This document shows, in pieces, positions 1 through 10,698 of a DNA stretch of 64,000 nucleotides. How positions within the stretch are numbered: position 1 is the stretch's first letter; each line of letters starts with the position of its first letter. Made by a program: the position numbers and the translations under genes. Below the pieces are notes generated by a model. It saw only the letters and a program-made list of their open reading frames with translations. It was not told where the DNA came from and did no database searches. This stretch comes from Cladorrhinum sp. PSN259 (Eukaryota; Ascomycota; Sordariomycetes; Sordariales; Podosporaceae), in assembly GCA_033725935.1 (NCBI GenBank), contig MU867122.1, forward strand, positions 62,001 through 126,000, read 5' to 3'.

Positions 1-1
1 A

Positions 2-562
2 CCGCGTCCGGGCCACCATGGCTCTGGCGCAGACCATACTTCGCAAAGGAGGCAGTGCGCAGCGGATCGGTATAGCGACAAAGGCAAGCCCCTGCGCGCA
101 TTTGTCTACTTTCCCGTCCTTTCCGCAGACTACCGTGTCGTGGCCTGGAAAGTTGCAGACTTGGGATGGCGAACTGGTATTGTCTGAGACTGCCGTCGAC
201 GCCGATAGCTTGGACGATTCCGGCATGGACTCGGATTTAGACGACGATTCGGACGGACAACAAGCATTACGAATGCTGAAGGCGAAAGAGCCCATGGATG
301 ATAATGGTTACCTTCTCGTTGAGAGTAGGGGTTGTGTAGTATCAGCCGCCACCGCTGATGTTGAGTCTGCTGCTCAAAACGAAGGCCGTTTTGCGAGAGC
401 GGTGGATGGAAAGCTCTGGGAATTTCTAGGCGGCCCGCAAGCCGTAACCATCGAGGAAGCCGATTCCCGAGGACTATTGCTATTTTCATCGCCAAGTTCT
501 CCGAGCAGTATGATTACACCGACAGGGCGAAGGTTCGAGGTCTTCATCGGATGCTCTTTTAG
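2..562 (+). pseudogene. Fragmentary coding signal at the left edge (partial or decayed gene)
   Basis: Coding-like peptide runs appear in more than one frame. Frame 2 is open from the window edge to a TGA at 185-187 and ends in a protein-like stretch (AFVYFPVLSADYRVVAWKV, then LGWRTGIV). Frame 3 then gives an Asp/Ser-rich run with SDLDDDSDG near 215-265. Frame 2 again gives a plausible run (FIAKFSEQYDYTDRAKV) before a TAG at 560-562. I could not join these pieces with convincing GT-AG introns. This may be the 3' end of a gene that starts outside the window, or a frameshifted relic. No family was recognised. Confidence 0.3.
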
Positions 563-1233
563 AATCGGATCTGGATGCGTGCAAGTTTATGCTTGTCACG
601 GAACATGTGCCTGGGAGGTTCCATGTAGCGTCATACTTTTATCTGCATGTGCGCGAGGATTTTCGTGACGGGGTGTGGTCACGAAAAGTGAGTTCATGGG
701 GCACATGCAACGTCCTTTTGGGCGGACCGAGAGCGAGTGCGCCTGTACCGCAATCACAGTAGAAGAGACTACGGAAGGAATGCGATATTTCATCTGGTAA
801 TACATCTAGGGAACAGTGTCTTATACCCGTGTTCTTATTCGGTCAGTTTGGTGCGTTATGCAAGTCGTAAGCTGCTTGTTTGGTTCGCCCATGTCCCAAA
901 AAGAAAACAGAACGGCCACGATGCTGCGTCTTGGTGGTTTGCCAAATCCAAGGAAGATGACAGTTGAATTGGGAACAGGGATAAATGGACAAGGATGTTT
1001 TTTTAGTGGGGACGTGGCGCCCCACTTTCCTCAGAGCGCCGCTTTTCTGAGAGCTCTGCAATGAGGACATGCCGTTCAGCCTTGCAGCGCGGCTGGCAAC
1101 TTTTTAGGAAATTCCCCAAACCGCGGCATCTCTCAACTCCATCACCACATACCATCCGGATCACCGAACTGTACACCCGAAGGTGATTTCTTCATAAATA
1201 CATAAATCTCAACACAAACCGACACACGCGACA

Positions 1234-2200
1234 ATGGCGGCCGAACAACGAAAGCTGCTCGGTATGTTTCTCCTCTCCCATCCCCCATTCCATTCCCGTC
1301 CCCATCGCATTCTAACATGCTCTCCCCCCATCTCCAGAGCAGCTCATGGGCGGCGGCATGGCCTCGCGCACCTCACAGCTCCCCATAACAGACCCCAAAG
1401 TATGCCGCTCCTACCTCGTCGGCTCCTGTCCTCACGACCTCTTCACAAACACCAAAGCCGACCTCGGCGCATGCCCGCGCGTCCACTCGGAAGCCCTCAA
1501 GGCAGAGTACGAAGCGCTCTCGGACTCGGAAAAGAAGAAGTACGGCTTCGAGCACGACTACCTCCGCGACCTCCAATCCCGCATCGAAGCCTGCAACCGC
1601 AACATCGACACCCTGCAGCGCCGCCTCGAAAAGACCCCCGACGAGGTCCGCCAGACCAACGCCCTCCTCAAAGCAATCTCGGACCTGGGCGCGACAATCG
1701 CCAACGGGCTGCTGGAGGTGGAAATCCTCGCCGAGACGGGCGAGGTCGCCCGCGCCTACGACGAGTACTACAGAGTGCGCCACGCGCAGGCGGCCAAGGT
1801 GGACAAGGAAAAGGAACTCAAAGCGCTGTCTGAAACCTCGGGCCCTTCGGGCCATCAAAAGCTGCAGGTGTGCGACGTCTGCGGCGCCTACCTCAGCAGG
1901 CTGGACAACGACAGACGACTGGCCGACCACTTCTTTGGCAAGATGCACTTGGGCTTCGCGCAGATGCGCAAAGCTTACGAGTCGTTCCCCAAGGAGATGC
2001 GAAACATGGGAGGAGGAGGCGGGATGGGAGGAGGACGGCAGAGGGCAGGAGGGGATCATCACGGCGGGCATCACCAGGATGACATGGGCGGTGTGCCGAC
2101 TGGTCCTGGCGGTGGTTATGGGGATGGATGGAACAAAGGCATGCGTGGACCTAGGAGTGGCGGTGGGTTCAGGCCCAGAGGTCCGAGGAGAGGCTGGTAG
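1234..2200 (+). CDS. LUC7: LUC7-family U1 snRNP splicing protein
   Basis: LUC7 proteins are U1 snRNP components in the nucleus that help select 5' splice sites. The model is exon 1 1234-1261 and exon 2 1338-2200, with an intron at 1262-1337 (GTATGT...CCAG). The joined start reads MAAEQRKLLEQLMG, the conserved LUC7 N terminus, giving 296 residues. A CCCH finger uses Cys32, Cys40, Cys55 and His59. A C2H2 finger uses Cys188, Cys191, His207 and His213. A charged helical stretch, probably coiled coil, lies between them at about 60-170. The tail after residue 230 is rich in Gly, Arg and His with RGG-like patches, in place of the RS domain of metazoan relatives. The start was chosen because the exon-2 ATG alone would lose the conserved first 12 residues. 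Confidence 0.93.
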
Positions 2201-3129
2201 TGGTAGCCTATAAGACCCGGAGAAGTAATTAAAAGGGAAAATCGGGATGTGTAAAATGGTATTTTGATAGCATTGGCAAGGCGTTTCGGGCGTTTAGGGA
2301 CGGGTAGATTCATGGTACGTGTATGGGGGTAAATCAAGCGCAGTATGGTCAATATGAACAAAGAGAGGTGTTCGGAATAAAACATTCAGCGTCTATCAGC
2401 TCCCATCATACCAGACACAGGGAATTGTGTGGCTACAGAAGCCTTCTTGTGGACAAACAAATGAATAGGGGAGAAGAGCAAAAAGAAGACCCAAAAATCA
2501 TGCGAGGATCAAGGCTCTCCCCAGCCCCCTTCCTTGGAAAACAACACGAACCCCAAGGATTTTAGTCACACCCGATATCTCTTATTGTACATGTACGAAA
2601 GCAACTAACTTGTTTCGTTTGTCCATTAACGTCTAATTGAATTCTCAGGATGCTTCTCGTCAACGTCAACGGTTATCTTCATGCCAATAATTTTTTTTTT
2701 TAAAAAAAAAGAAAAGAAAAGAAAAAACACCAACTCGACTTAATTCTTCGGACTTTCAGAAAATAAATGGGGCTGGTCAAGCATCAAGCATCATCAACCA
2801 CATTGGCACAAAGGGTTAAAAAAGCCCACCAATTATATATTCGCTGTTCTTTTTTTTATTAAATATTTCCGCTACTGGTAAATAACTGCAAGTTCCAACA
2901 GCACAACTCCCCGTTGACAGTGGTATCATAAGTTCGCTGGTCTCGGTTGGCTTGCGGTGTCAGCTACTAAGTGCCTTCCTCACAGGCTCCTGAAGGGCAT
3001 CATCCTGCCTCCAATGCCATGATGATTGGGCTCGGAGGAAGCTGGCTTGTCGACCTTAGTCGAGTTGTCCGTATCAGTTAGCTCATTGGGCTCGGTTGGC
3101 ACATTGGGTTCAGTTGACTCCCTGGGGGT
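2201..3129. other. Intergenic, with homopolymers and degenerate repeats
   Basis: No gene is supported. A poly-T/poly-A run lies at about 2691-2715. From about 2938 to 3129 a loosely repeated block continues into the 3' end of the neighbouring minus-strand gene, with units like TCAGTTGACTCCCTGG and CTCGGTTGGC. On the minus strand the block stays open from the TAA at 3130 to a TGA at 2980 and encodes STEPN/PTEPN-like text; see the finding. Confidence 0.5.
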
Positions 3130-5755
3130 TTAGTTGGCTTTGAAGCGGTAATTAGCTGCAGTTGGCGTGCCCTGAATGCTCGGTTTGCCTGTATCGTTTT
3201 GCTCGCTGGTCTCAATTGACTTCCTGTACTCAGTTAACGCCAGTCTCAGTTCCGGTGACTCCATGGTCTCAGTTGACTTACTGGGCCCGGTTGATGCGAA
3301 ATTGCGCCATGATGACAGCCATAACACACAACCACATTTCCCATTTCCCCGCCCTTTGGATCTCCTTGCAATGCGCCAGAAGGTGGGGCAGGGAAAATAA
3401 CAGGTTTACATGCACTGACTGGCCATAAAACCAGAGTTGCGCGACAATTACTGAAGGTAGAACCCTCATCTCCTTCAGTCTGTCGAGACAGTCAACGGTA
3501 TCTGATGGAAGCATTGACTTTTCTCCGGGAGGGGTATCAATCGCCTCTATCGCAAGAGGTTTCCAATTTTCCAATTCGAGCCGCTGCCCAGGCCAGAACT
3601 CCAGCTTTAAAGAGGGCTGGAATTTGATAAGATCAAGGTAATATTCTTCGTAGAACCGAATATAGGCGGTTATTATGTCACACTTCCAACTCATGGAAGC
3701 ACCGTGCGAAAGCACCTCGACGCCATCATGGAAACTATTTGACGAAACCAGCAGGAATTTCTCCCATAGCCCGGCATTTTCGATTTGGTCAAATTGTGGG
3801 TACTGCTCCATCTCTTCATCGATTTCGTCAAAATATGAGTGCCCCTCCGTGTCGAATTCGGGAGAAGACTTGAATCTGGTGGGCGGTTTGGTATCTTGAA
3901 CAAGACCCGGAGTCCGTAGCATCTGCGTAGGGTTGAGTGGCGACTTCACTGAGTCCAATCTCTCCAGGTGTGTCGTGACAAAACCCTGCCACTGAAGAGA
4001 TCGTTCTTGGGGATCGTTGTGAAAAGTCCTTACTCGATCTAGAAAATCTCCCCACAGGCCTGCTGCCTTGATTTGGAAGAAGCTCAGTTCTTGCTCATTG
4101 CACAACGAATATGCCAGCGTCTCGTGAAATGGTATAAGAAGTTGCCTCAAAACTAGAGAAAACCAGTTGAAGTCAACGTGGCCCCAGTCAGGGGGCGGGT
4201 TTTCCTTTATGTTCCATTCATAAAACTGGGCCAATCCTCCAAGATCATAGTTGTCGCGCCCGGGAATGTACATTCCGAGTCTGCCTTTGATCATTACAGT
4301 GTACTCGTCTATCGCATCTCCGGCCTTTTTGGTTCTAGCATTGTATTTCTTTATTTCGGTGTTGCACTTTTCCATTTGAGCGTTATAGGCTTCTCTGAGT
4401 CCGACCAAACGGATATGCCACAGCTGTTTCAAGGCCATTTGTCGCCTCAGCTGGTCTCTGAATGCCTGGCCGTAGCACTTTTTCTCTTTGGCAATTTTTG
4501 CCTTTTCCGCCTCCTCATGTTCTTCTGGCGCCTTCTTCGCCGCTTCGGCCTTCTCTTTTTCGGCTTTCTGTTTTTCTGCCTTTTGGGCCATTTTCTGCCG
4601 GTATCTTTTGTCTTTCTTTGTCTGGTGTTTATCCGCGGGTTTCGGCACTTCCTTTACCTCCTCTACCAGCGTTGAGTTTTGGACTCTATTCGCCTCCGTC
4701 ACTTCCCTGTTCTCAGTCACTCCCGGTACCACCTGCTCTTCCATATCTTGTTTGTCGTCCTTGCAGTCCGGAACCCCGGCCACTTTTTCTACCGGGTGCC
4801 CTTCCCCAATTTCTTCGTTCTCTTTAGCTCCCTGGTTTTCGTCAATTTCCTTGGCCGCTTGTTCTTCCTGCCCTTCTCGCTCTTCTTGATCTTTTCCTAT
4901 ATCTTGTACATCCTGCCCTTCCAGCTCCTCGTGCTCTTCGTGCACTTCCTGTTCCTCGTGCTCCTTATGCTCCTCGTGTTCCTCATACTCCTCGTACTCC
5001 TCGTGCTCCTCGGGCTCCTGGGACTCCTGCTGTTCCTCGGACTCCTGCTGTTCCTCGGGCTGCTGCTGTTCCTCGTACACCTCGTGCTCTTCGTGCTCTT
5101 CGTGCTCCTCGTGCTCCTCGTGCTCTTCGTGCTCCTCGTGCTCTTCGTGCTCCTCGTGCTCTTCGTGCTCCTCGTGCTCCTCGTGCTCTTCGTGCTCCTC
5201 GTGCTCCTCGTGCTCTTCGTGCTCCTCGTGCTCCTCGTGCTCCTCGTGCTCTTCGTGCTCCTCGTGCTCTTCGTGCTCCTCGTGCTCCTCGTGCTCCTCG
5301 TGCTCCTCGTGCTCTTCGTGCTCCTCGTACTCTTCGTGCTCCTCGTGCTCCTGCTGTTCTTCCTGATCTTCCTCATCCTGCTTATCCTGTTTACCTTCTT
5401 GCTTTTCCTCCTCCACTTCCGTGTGCTTCTCCGGTACCTTTCCTTTCATGAGCCAAATCCAGTACCTGTATACCGCCAATAAATCCAAAACCAACGCGGG
5501 GTTAAAATCATTAAAACCACAGAAGCCTATCGCCCACGAAAACAGTTCGTCATGTAGTTTTTGGTGCTTTTCGATGTCCTCTTGCGTTTGGACATCATCC
5601 ACACAAGAAGGTTGGAGTGCCACAAACTCCCTGAGAGCTTTGACACCATTTTCAAATTTTTGCCACGATCCAGAGTATAATTTTTCCAACAGGTGATCCC
5701 AACAAGGGCCATACCGAGCTAAATAGATAGGCCGAGCTAAATAGGTAGGGTCCAT
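3130..5755 (-). CDS. Hypothetical protein with a long Glu-Glu-His repeat and three related flanking modules
   Basis: No family was recognised. The model is exon 1 5755-3282 and exon 2 3223-3130 (intron GTAAGT...TACAG, 58 bases, branch-like TTAACTGA), 855 residues. The upstream open frame has no earlier ATG. About 30 EEH triplets lie roughly at residues 135-225, followed by Glu/Gln/Lys-rich coiled-coil-like sequence to about 430. Three loosely related modules bracket this: near residue 15 (YGPCWDHLLEKLYSGSWQKF), near 600 (AGLWGDFLDRVRTF) and near 700 (AGLWEKFLLVSSNSF). This suggests a repeated helical unit interrupted by low-complexity insertion. No signal peptide or membrane segment is evident. 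The intron is inferred: without it the frame ends at a TAA lying inside a perfect GTAAGT donor. Another small intron near 3370-3430 is possible. Confidence 0.68.
5081..5351 (-). repeat. 9-bp coding minisatellite, about 30 units
   Basis: Tandem units of GAGGAGCAC or GAAGAGCAC on the minus strand encode (EEH)n. Units vary mainly at the third base of the first codon (GAG/GAA), with a few CAC-to-TAC changes at the edges. Because the unit is 9 bp, several frames on both strands stay open, which creates long false ORFs such as a Leu/Val-rich one on the plus strand. Confidence 0.95.
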
Positions 5756-5938
5756 ACCACCACGGAGTCCCAATGGGGGGTCATGAGATCCAAATAGGAG
5801 TTCAGGGGCCCCAAGAGAGTATCCACAGCGTCCAGCCCCACGCCGGGGTTCATAAACCCCTAATGGGTGTTCACAGCCCAAATTTCCGTTGTCGTGGGAT
5901 TTTTTTTGCTTTGCCTCGAACGTTGCGTAGGCTTGCCT

Positions 5939-7186
5939 CTAGTTGCCGTGATCATTAACCTCGTCGGCCCAGTCAGCGACACGAGTGCTGGATGAACCTG
6001 GATTAGACGTCGATACCCATGTGGGGGCTGGCTTGGGTGCAGCGGAAGAGCTTGGCAGCCCAGGGAAATCCTGTGGGCTTAGCTGAGCAGTCGGAGAGGC
6101 GGAGGTAGCTAGACCCGTCGATGGTTTGCCTGCCGCTTGAGGGGGATCGACGCTTTGGTACCTAGCTCCTGACCTGCCATCATCACCGGTGTCGAAGAGC
6201 TGCCGATTACCGCCTCTACCACCACGTCTACCACCTCTTCCCCGCTGTCGGGACTGGCCGGGCCGGTCTCTTGATCCATGGTCGTCATAGTCGTCATCAT
6301 TAGTTGAGGCGAATCGGCTTCCGGAGAGACCACCGGCACCGTTGCCGCCGTAGCTCGTGAAACCTCTGACTCCTCCATGAGCGCCCTTGAAGACCTTTTC
6401 CTGTTCCTCCCGGAGGCGTTCCCCCTTGCCCTCATCCCAACCTCCTTCCTTCATGCCCATAGCCTTAAGCTTCCGATCTCTGTTCTTGGCGCGCTCATCG
6501 TCGAGCCTCTTCTTTTCCTCGTCGGCAGCTTTACGCTTGGCGGCTTCTTCAGCACGACGCTTGCGTGCTTCCTCCATGCCTTTTGCGTAGGCTACAGCGT
6601 GCTCGGCTTCGTCGCGCTGGGCTTGCTCGAAGCGTCGTGTTTTTGCGGCATTAACAATGCGCATCTCTTCCATTCGGGCTGTGAGCTCGGCCTCAGTCAG
6701 CTTTGTGCGTGGGTTGGCTCCGGAGCCGAGGCGAGCTTCCGAGACGGCACTCGCGGTGTTCTTGCTGTGTGTGTTCCCCGCAGCTGGTCCCTTGGGGGCC
6801 GTGGGTGGCGGGCCGTTATTTGTGGATTCCGGGGGTGTCGTGTTTGAAGGTGCGTCGGTGTTTGGTTTGGGGAGTTTGTTATTGCCGTTGGCGTTGGTTG
6901 GAGACGGACGTGAAGTCCTCTCGGAGCGGTTGTCGGGGCGATAGTGTCGAGACTGGGCAAGGGACTTGGGTGGTGGCTGGGCGAGTGCTGCTGAATTCGT
7001 TGGAGCTTCTAGCGAATCTTGAGATGCTTGCTGCGGTACCGGCTCAACAGCAGCAACCGGTGGGTGTTGGGACTCAGTGACTGCTTGAGGTTCCGGAACG
7101 ACAATGTGTTCCTCGTAGGGGACGGGCTCGATGTCGTCCGCAAAGAGGTCGTCGTCGGTACGACCGCCGAATTGATCTTGATCCAT
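5939..7186 (-). CDS. Disordered RGG-motif, probably RNA-associated protein
   Basis: Single exon, 415 residues, ATG at 7186. The N terminus is acidic (DDLFADDIEPVPYEE), followed by a Pro/Ser/Asn-rich linker to about residue 155. A strongly charged helical block at about 160-270 is rich in Ala, Glu, Lys and Arg (TEAELTARMEEMRIVNAAK, later KNRDRKLKAMGMKEGGWDEG). An arginine-glycine patch (RGRGGRRGGRGG) lies near 320. The C-terminal tail has a DFPGLP motif and ends in ADWADEVNDHGN. RGG boxes plus a charged helix are common in RNA- or ribosome-binding proteins such as the Stm1/SERBP1 group, but I see no diagnostic domain. RNA association is inference. Confidence 0.8.
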   Translation of the reverse strand: MDQDQFGGRTDDDLFADDIEPVPYEEHIVVPEPQAVTESQHPPVAAVEPVPQQASQDSLEAPTNSAALAQPPPKSLAQSRHYRPDNRSERTSRPSPTNANGNNKLPKPNTDAPSNTTPPESTNNGPPPTAPKGPAAGNTHSKNTASAVSEARLGSGANPRTKLTEAELTARMEEMRIVNAAKTRRFEQAQRDEAEHAVAYAKGMEEARKRRAEEAAKRKAADEEKKRLDDERAKNRDRKLKAMGMKEGGWDEGKGERLREEQEKVFKGAHGGVRGFTSYGGNGAGGLSGSRFASTNDDDYDDHGSRDRPGQSRQRGRGGRRGGRGGNRQLFDTGDDGRSGARYQSVDPPQAAGKPSTGLATSASPTAQLSPQDFPGLPSSSAAPKPAPTWVSTSNPGSSSTRVADWADEVNDHGN

Positions 7187-7786
7187 AATTAAGCAATAGG
7201 TAGCCTTAAGCGTATGCTACGCAACTAACGAATGCAGTGTGAGGCAAATGTTATGGGTAGTGGTGATTATATAGCAAGTTGATGAATGGATGCAAGAAGA
7301 AGCAAGGTGGGGGAAGAGAACGAAGCCCAGAAGTTGTTGTGTCAAATGATGGCGGGGTATCCTTGGCTTGTTGAGTCTGTCCCTGCCTGCCTTGAACGCG
7401 TGTTGCAGCTGGCGCCCAGCTGCAATATGGGGAGGGACGCACCATCACCTCCACTAGAGACATCTTGCAGTTGCCACCAAATCGGAAATTTGGTACGGGA
7501 AAGAACTTTGGGACGAGAGAAATGCTGCTACGGATATCGCCTTGGATCGCGTGCCAACTAAGTTGCTTTGCAAAACCTTCCCAAACGCAAGCGCAACGCT
7601 TAATTAAACCGCCCATCAGGCAACGACCAACTAATTTTTATTCACCCGACCCCGTCATGCCGAAATAGCTGACCAGACGACGGCAAAGCGCCTCCATTGT
7701 TCTTCATTGTTAAGATTACCTTGACTATTACATACAATTATATATCAGACGTAACTTTCAATGATTGCCTGGTCCTGCCTCCTACT
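7187..7786. other. Intergenic; no gene seen
   Basis: Between the 5' end of the RGG protein gene and the 3' end of the zinc-finger/cupin gene. The short ORFs here lack coding character or conserved motifs. Confidence 0.5.
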
Positions 7787-10698
7787 CTAAGTCCCCTGCA
7801 GACTCTCACTGATCACGGTCAAGACCACGTTTTCGTACAACCGATTGAGCACGGAGCAAGACACCTTTGGGCCAATCCTAAAGCGGCCGTGAAGGCCAAC
7901 AAGAAAGTTTGGCTCATCCCCAACCTGAACCTTCAGCTTGCCATTCAATACAATACAGAGTCGCGCCTTGTTCGCATCTGGGCGGAATTGGTGGCTTGTG
8001 CCTGGGCGGATGATGACATCGGTGACGGCTAGGCTGGACGAGATGCTAAAGTTCTCTTGTGCAGCCACGGATGCAGAAGTGGCCAAATCTGTGAGGGAGG
8101 GAAAAAAGTATCAGTTCTTAGCTTCGCTTGGAGACGGATGACGAGACAGTAAGGGTATGGGTACTCACTCTCTGAGTCGGTGCCAACTATCCGTCCGCTC
8201 CCGACCTCCCAGTCCTCAAGTTCCAGTAGCCCCACATTGGGCTCTACATGTGATGTGTTGTGTACTAATTTGGTGCGTTTTGGCTCAATAAGGGCCTCCG
8301 CCGCTGAATGGTTCATGTTTCGCCGTCGTTTCGTACCATTACCCCACGAGAGATTCGGGAATCCCCGGTCATCACCGAGACTTGTTCCCGACACAATTCC
8401 ATCGTCGTCGATGGAAGAAGAGTTGGTGTCCCGGACGGATGAACGTGAGTTGAAGTTTCCCATCACCATCCCTTCATCTGCATCGTCTTTGCCATCGTCT
8501 CCTGTAACCGATACTCCCTTCCGGTAGTTCGCAGCTGCTTTGACATTCGCGATCCACTCGAATCGTTTCAGACTACAAAGCTGCCCTTGTTTCTGATAAA
8601 TACAACTCCCGCATGCTAGCGTTTGGGTGTTCATATAATCCAGTATCTCTGGGGCAAACGTGAGTGAGGCGCTCACGCAATTCCCAAATGGGCCATCACC
8701 CCGACGACATTTCGAGCAAGCCTTAGTGTTGACATTCCCTGTGGCCTGAATAAGCAACCCTGCCAGCTGCCGGGCTTGGAGGTTCCGCGATAGCGTGGGT
8801 AGTTTGACATCCCTCAGGCAATGCAACTTGAGTAGTGGTTGAATTTGAAGCTTAATAGAGTCGATGTGGTCAACAGCAGAGCTGATGCGCTTCCACAGTT
8901 TGCTCTCGCTGACCGGCAGAGTGGAAGCGGATGGACTACTTGGCGTAATCTTTGGCTCGGCCGCAGGTGTATTCTTTGTCTTGGAGTCTGGAACTGCTTT
9001 GACCCATGCAATCTTTTTACCGTTAGCCGAGGGGTACGTGGTGATCAACGGGTCGGCGATAGGTTCGTGATCCATCAGACCTTGAGACACCACCAAGGAT
9101 GCCTCTGAGGACCGATCCTGCTCCAAGACCGTAAAGGTGCCGTCCAAATTGTCGTTGAGCAAAGACCCACGGTGTAAAGACTGTCACGGTATCACTCGGG
9201 TCAGAACCGTCTTCAATGGATGCAAACATGAAGGTGATGAGGATGAGGGGTAACAGAACCTTGAAGTGATTACTGAAATCATGTTGGACTTTGAAAAGAC
9301 GCCGGCATGATCGTATAGAGCAAATCCACGGCCGACCAGGAACTGTGGTGTCGTGTTTGTAGCCCTCCGGTATCAAGACTCCCTGGAATGTTACCAGGTC
9401 TCCATTGCCGTCTAGATTACGGATTACTAATTAGTTGCATGTCCAATATGAAAATAGAGAACCCCAATGCAAAGGAACAAAAATATCTAACAGAAGAGAT
9501 GAGAAGAGAAAAGGGGGGGAAAGAGAGAAGGCCTTCATACCTGTCCATTCGTTATATGGGCGTTTTGCGTTGGCCATGGTCAGTCCCTTCTGAGTAGTTG
9601 GTTTTGGGTTTGTTTTTTGAATCGATGCTTTGTCGGGCACTGGCAGAGAGTGCCTAGTAGGTCGAGTGCGCTCCTGTGAAGTGCTTGTTGGGGGAGAAAG
9701 CTCGTCAACTGATGCATCAGCTGGCACAGACTTTCTTGCTCCCCGGGCTTCAATGTATTGTCTCTGCTTGTTTGAATTGACCATCCGAGCTCTCGCCCGT
9801 TCCAGATTAGGTTCGGCCATTGGCAGATGGCGACCCAGCGCTCGCTTTGCGACCACAATCGGGGGCTTCGGGTAACCTCCACAGGCCACTCCATCACCAG
9901 AGGTGGCAGTGGCATATTTGCTCAATTCTGTAAATGTTCCATCGATGTTGTCGTTGAGGCGTGAAGCACGGTGGCTGGTGTTGAAGTGCTTTCCAAGGCC
10001 AAAGATGGTGACAAAAAGCTCTCTGCACGATCTGATGGGGCAAATCCACGGAAAATCCGGGCTGTCAAACTGTTTGTATCCCGCTGGCAGCAGTGCGCCA
10101 TTGGTGCCAATCTCGTTGCCGGTTTCTGGGTCCTTCAATATCCGGTATGGCTTATCATCCAGGGCCGAGTCAAATTCTTTCTGAACTTCTGGGGGAATGG
10201 ATGCGGTAGATTGAGTTTGTGTTACGTGAACACGATCATCCGAACTGGTGATTGAATCCTGAGCACAGATGAGGGTTACTAATTGCATCAGCAATATACA
10301 GATTTAATGTAGACACGTACAGATATGCCAACCGCATTTTGCCTTGTTATTCGAGATCCCATCGTGGGGGTTGATTCATCTGCTGTGCTTGCAGCCGGTG
10401 GCCCAGGGGATGGCAGCTTTTGCGGCTGCTGTTGTGCGGGTGCGCTAGGTGGATTTACCACGGTGGGAGATGGAGAGGTAAAGGTGCCCGTCGTCGGTCT
10501 ATTCGATGCGAATGACAGGCCTGGAAATAGTCCCACCTTGCCCGTTCGTTTCGCAGTAAAACGTGGGCGGACAGGTGCATCAGTAGACTCAGAAGCAGAT
10601 TTCGGAGACGGGGCTAACTGATTCCGTTGCACCGACGGTATTGGTGTTGCCGCTGACGGTGGCGTCGGTGGGCTTTTGGTGGCACTGTTGGGATCCAT
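7787..10698 (-). CDS. Five-exon protein: two zinc-finger modules, DUF3716-like Cys cluster and cupin-like C terminus
   Basis: Exons 10698-10321, 10258-9541, 9411-9260, 9180-8169 and 8088-7787 join in frame to 853 residues. Two related modules each read GYK-x-PWIC(P/S)IRSC(R)-x-LF...LNDN(I/L)DGTF. Zinc ligands are C199, C204, H217, H222 and C396, C401, H414, H419, a C2H2 arrangement with CX4C and HX4H. A second Cys cluster at about 571-618 (KCRRGDGPFGNC then CGSCIYQKQGQLC) resembles fungal DUF3716. The last about 100 residues (HQFRPDANKARLCIVLNG, then a G-x-F-R-I-x-P turn) resemble a cupin-type beta barrel. The N-terminal 190 residues are Pro/Ser/Thr-rich and disordered. Introns 1, 2 and 4 have good sites; intron 3 has a weak GTTCTG donor but is supported by alignment of module 2 with module 1. 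It may be a nuclear DNA- or chromatin-associated protein (inference). Confidence 0.8.

Noticed and set aside
1373..2074. 233-codon minus-strand ORF over LUC7
   Set aside because: Antisense shadow of a gene with strongly biased codons; the plus strand carries both LUC7 zinc fingers.
4679..5482. Long plus-strand ORF rich in Leu, Val and Phe (looks like a membrane protein)
   Set aside because: It is the antisense reading of the 9-bp EEH repeat; the 9-bp unit leaves several frames open. The minus-strand frame has unique flanking domains and a splice-supported end.
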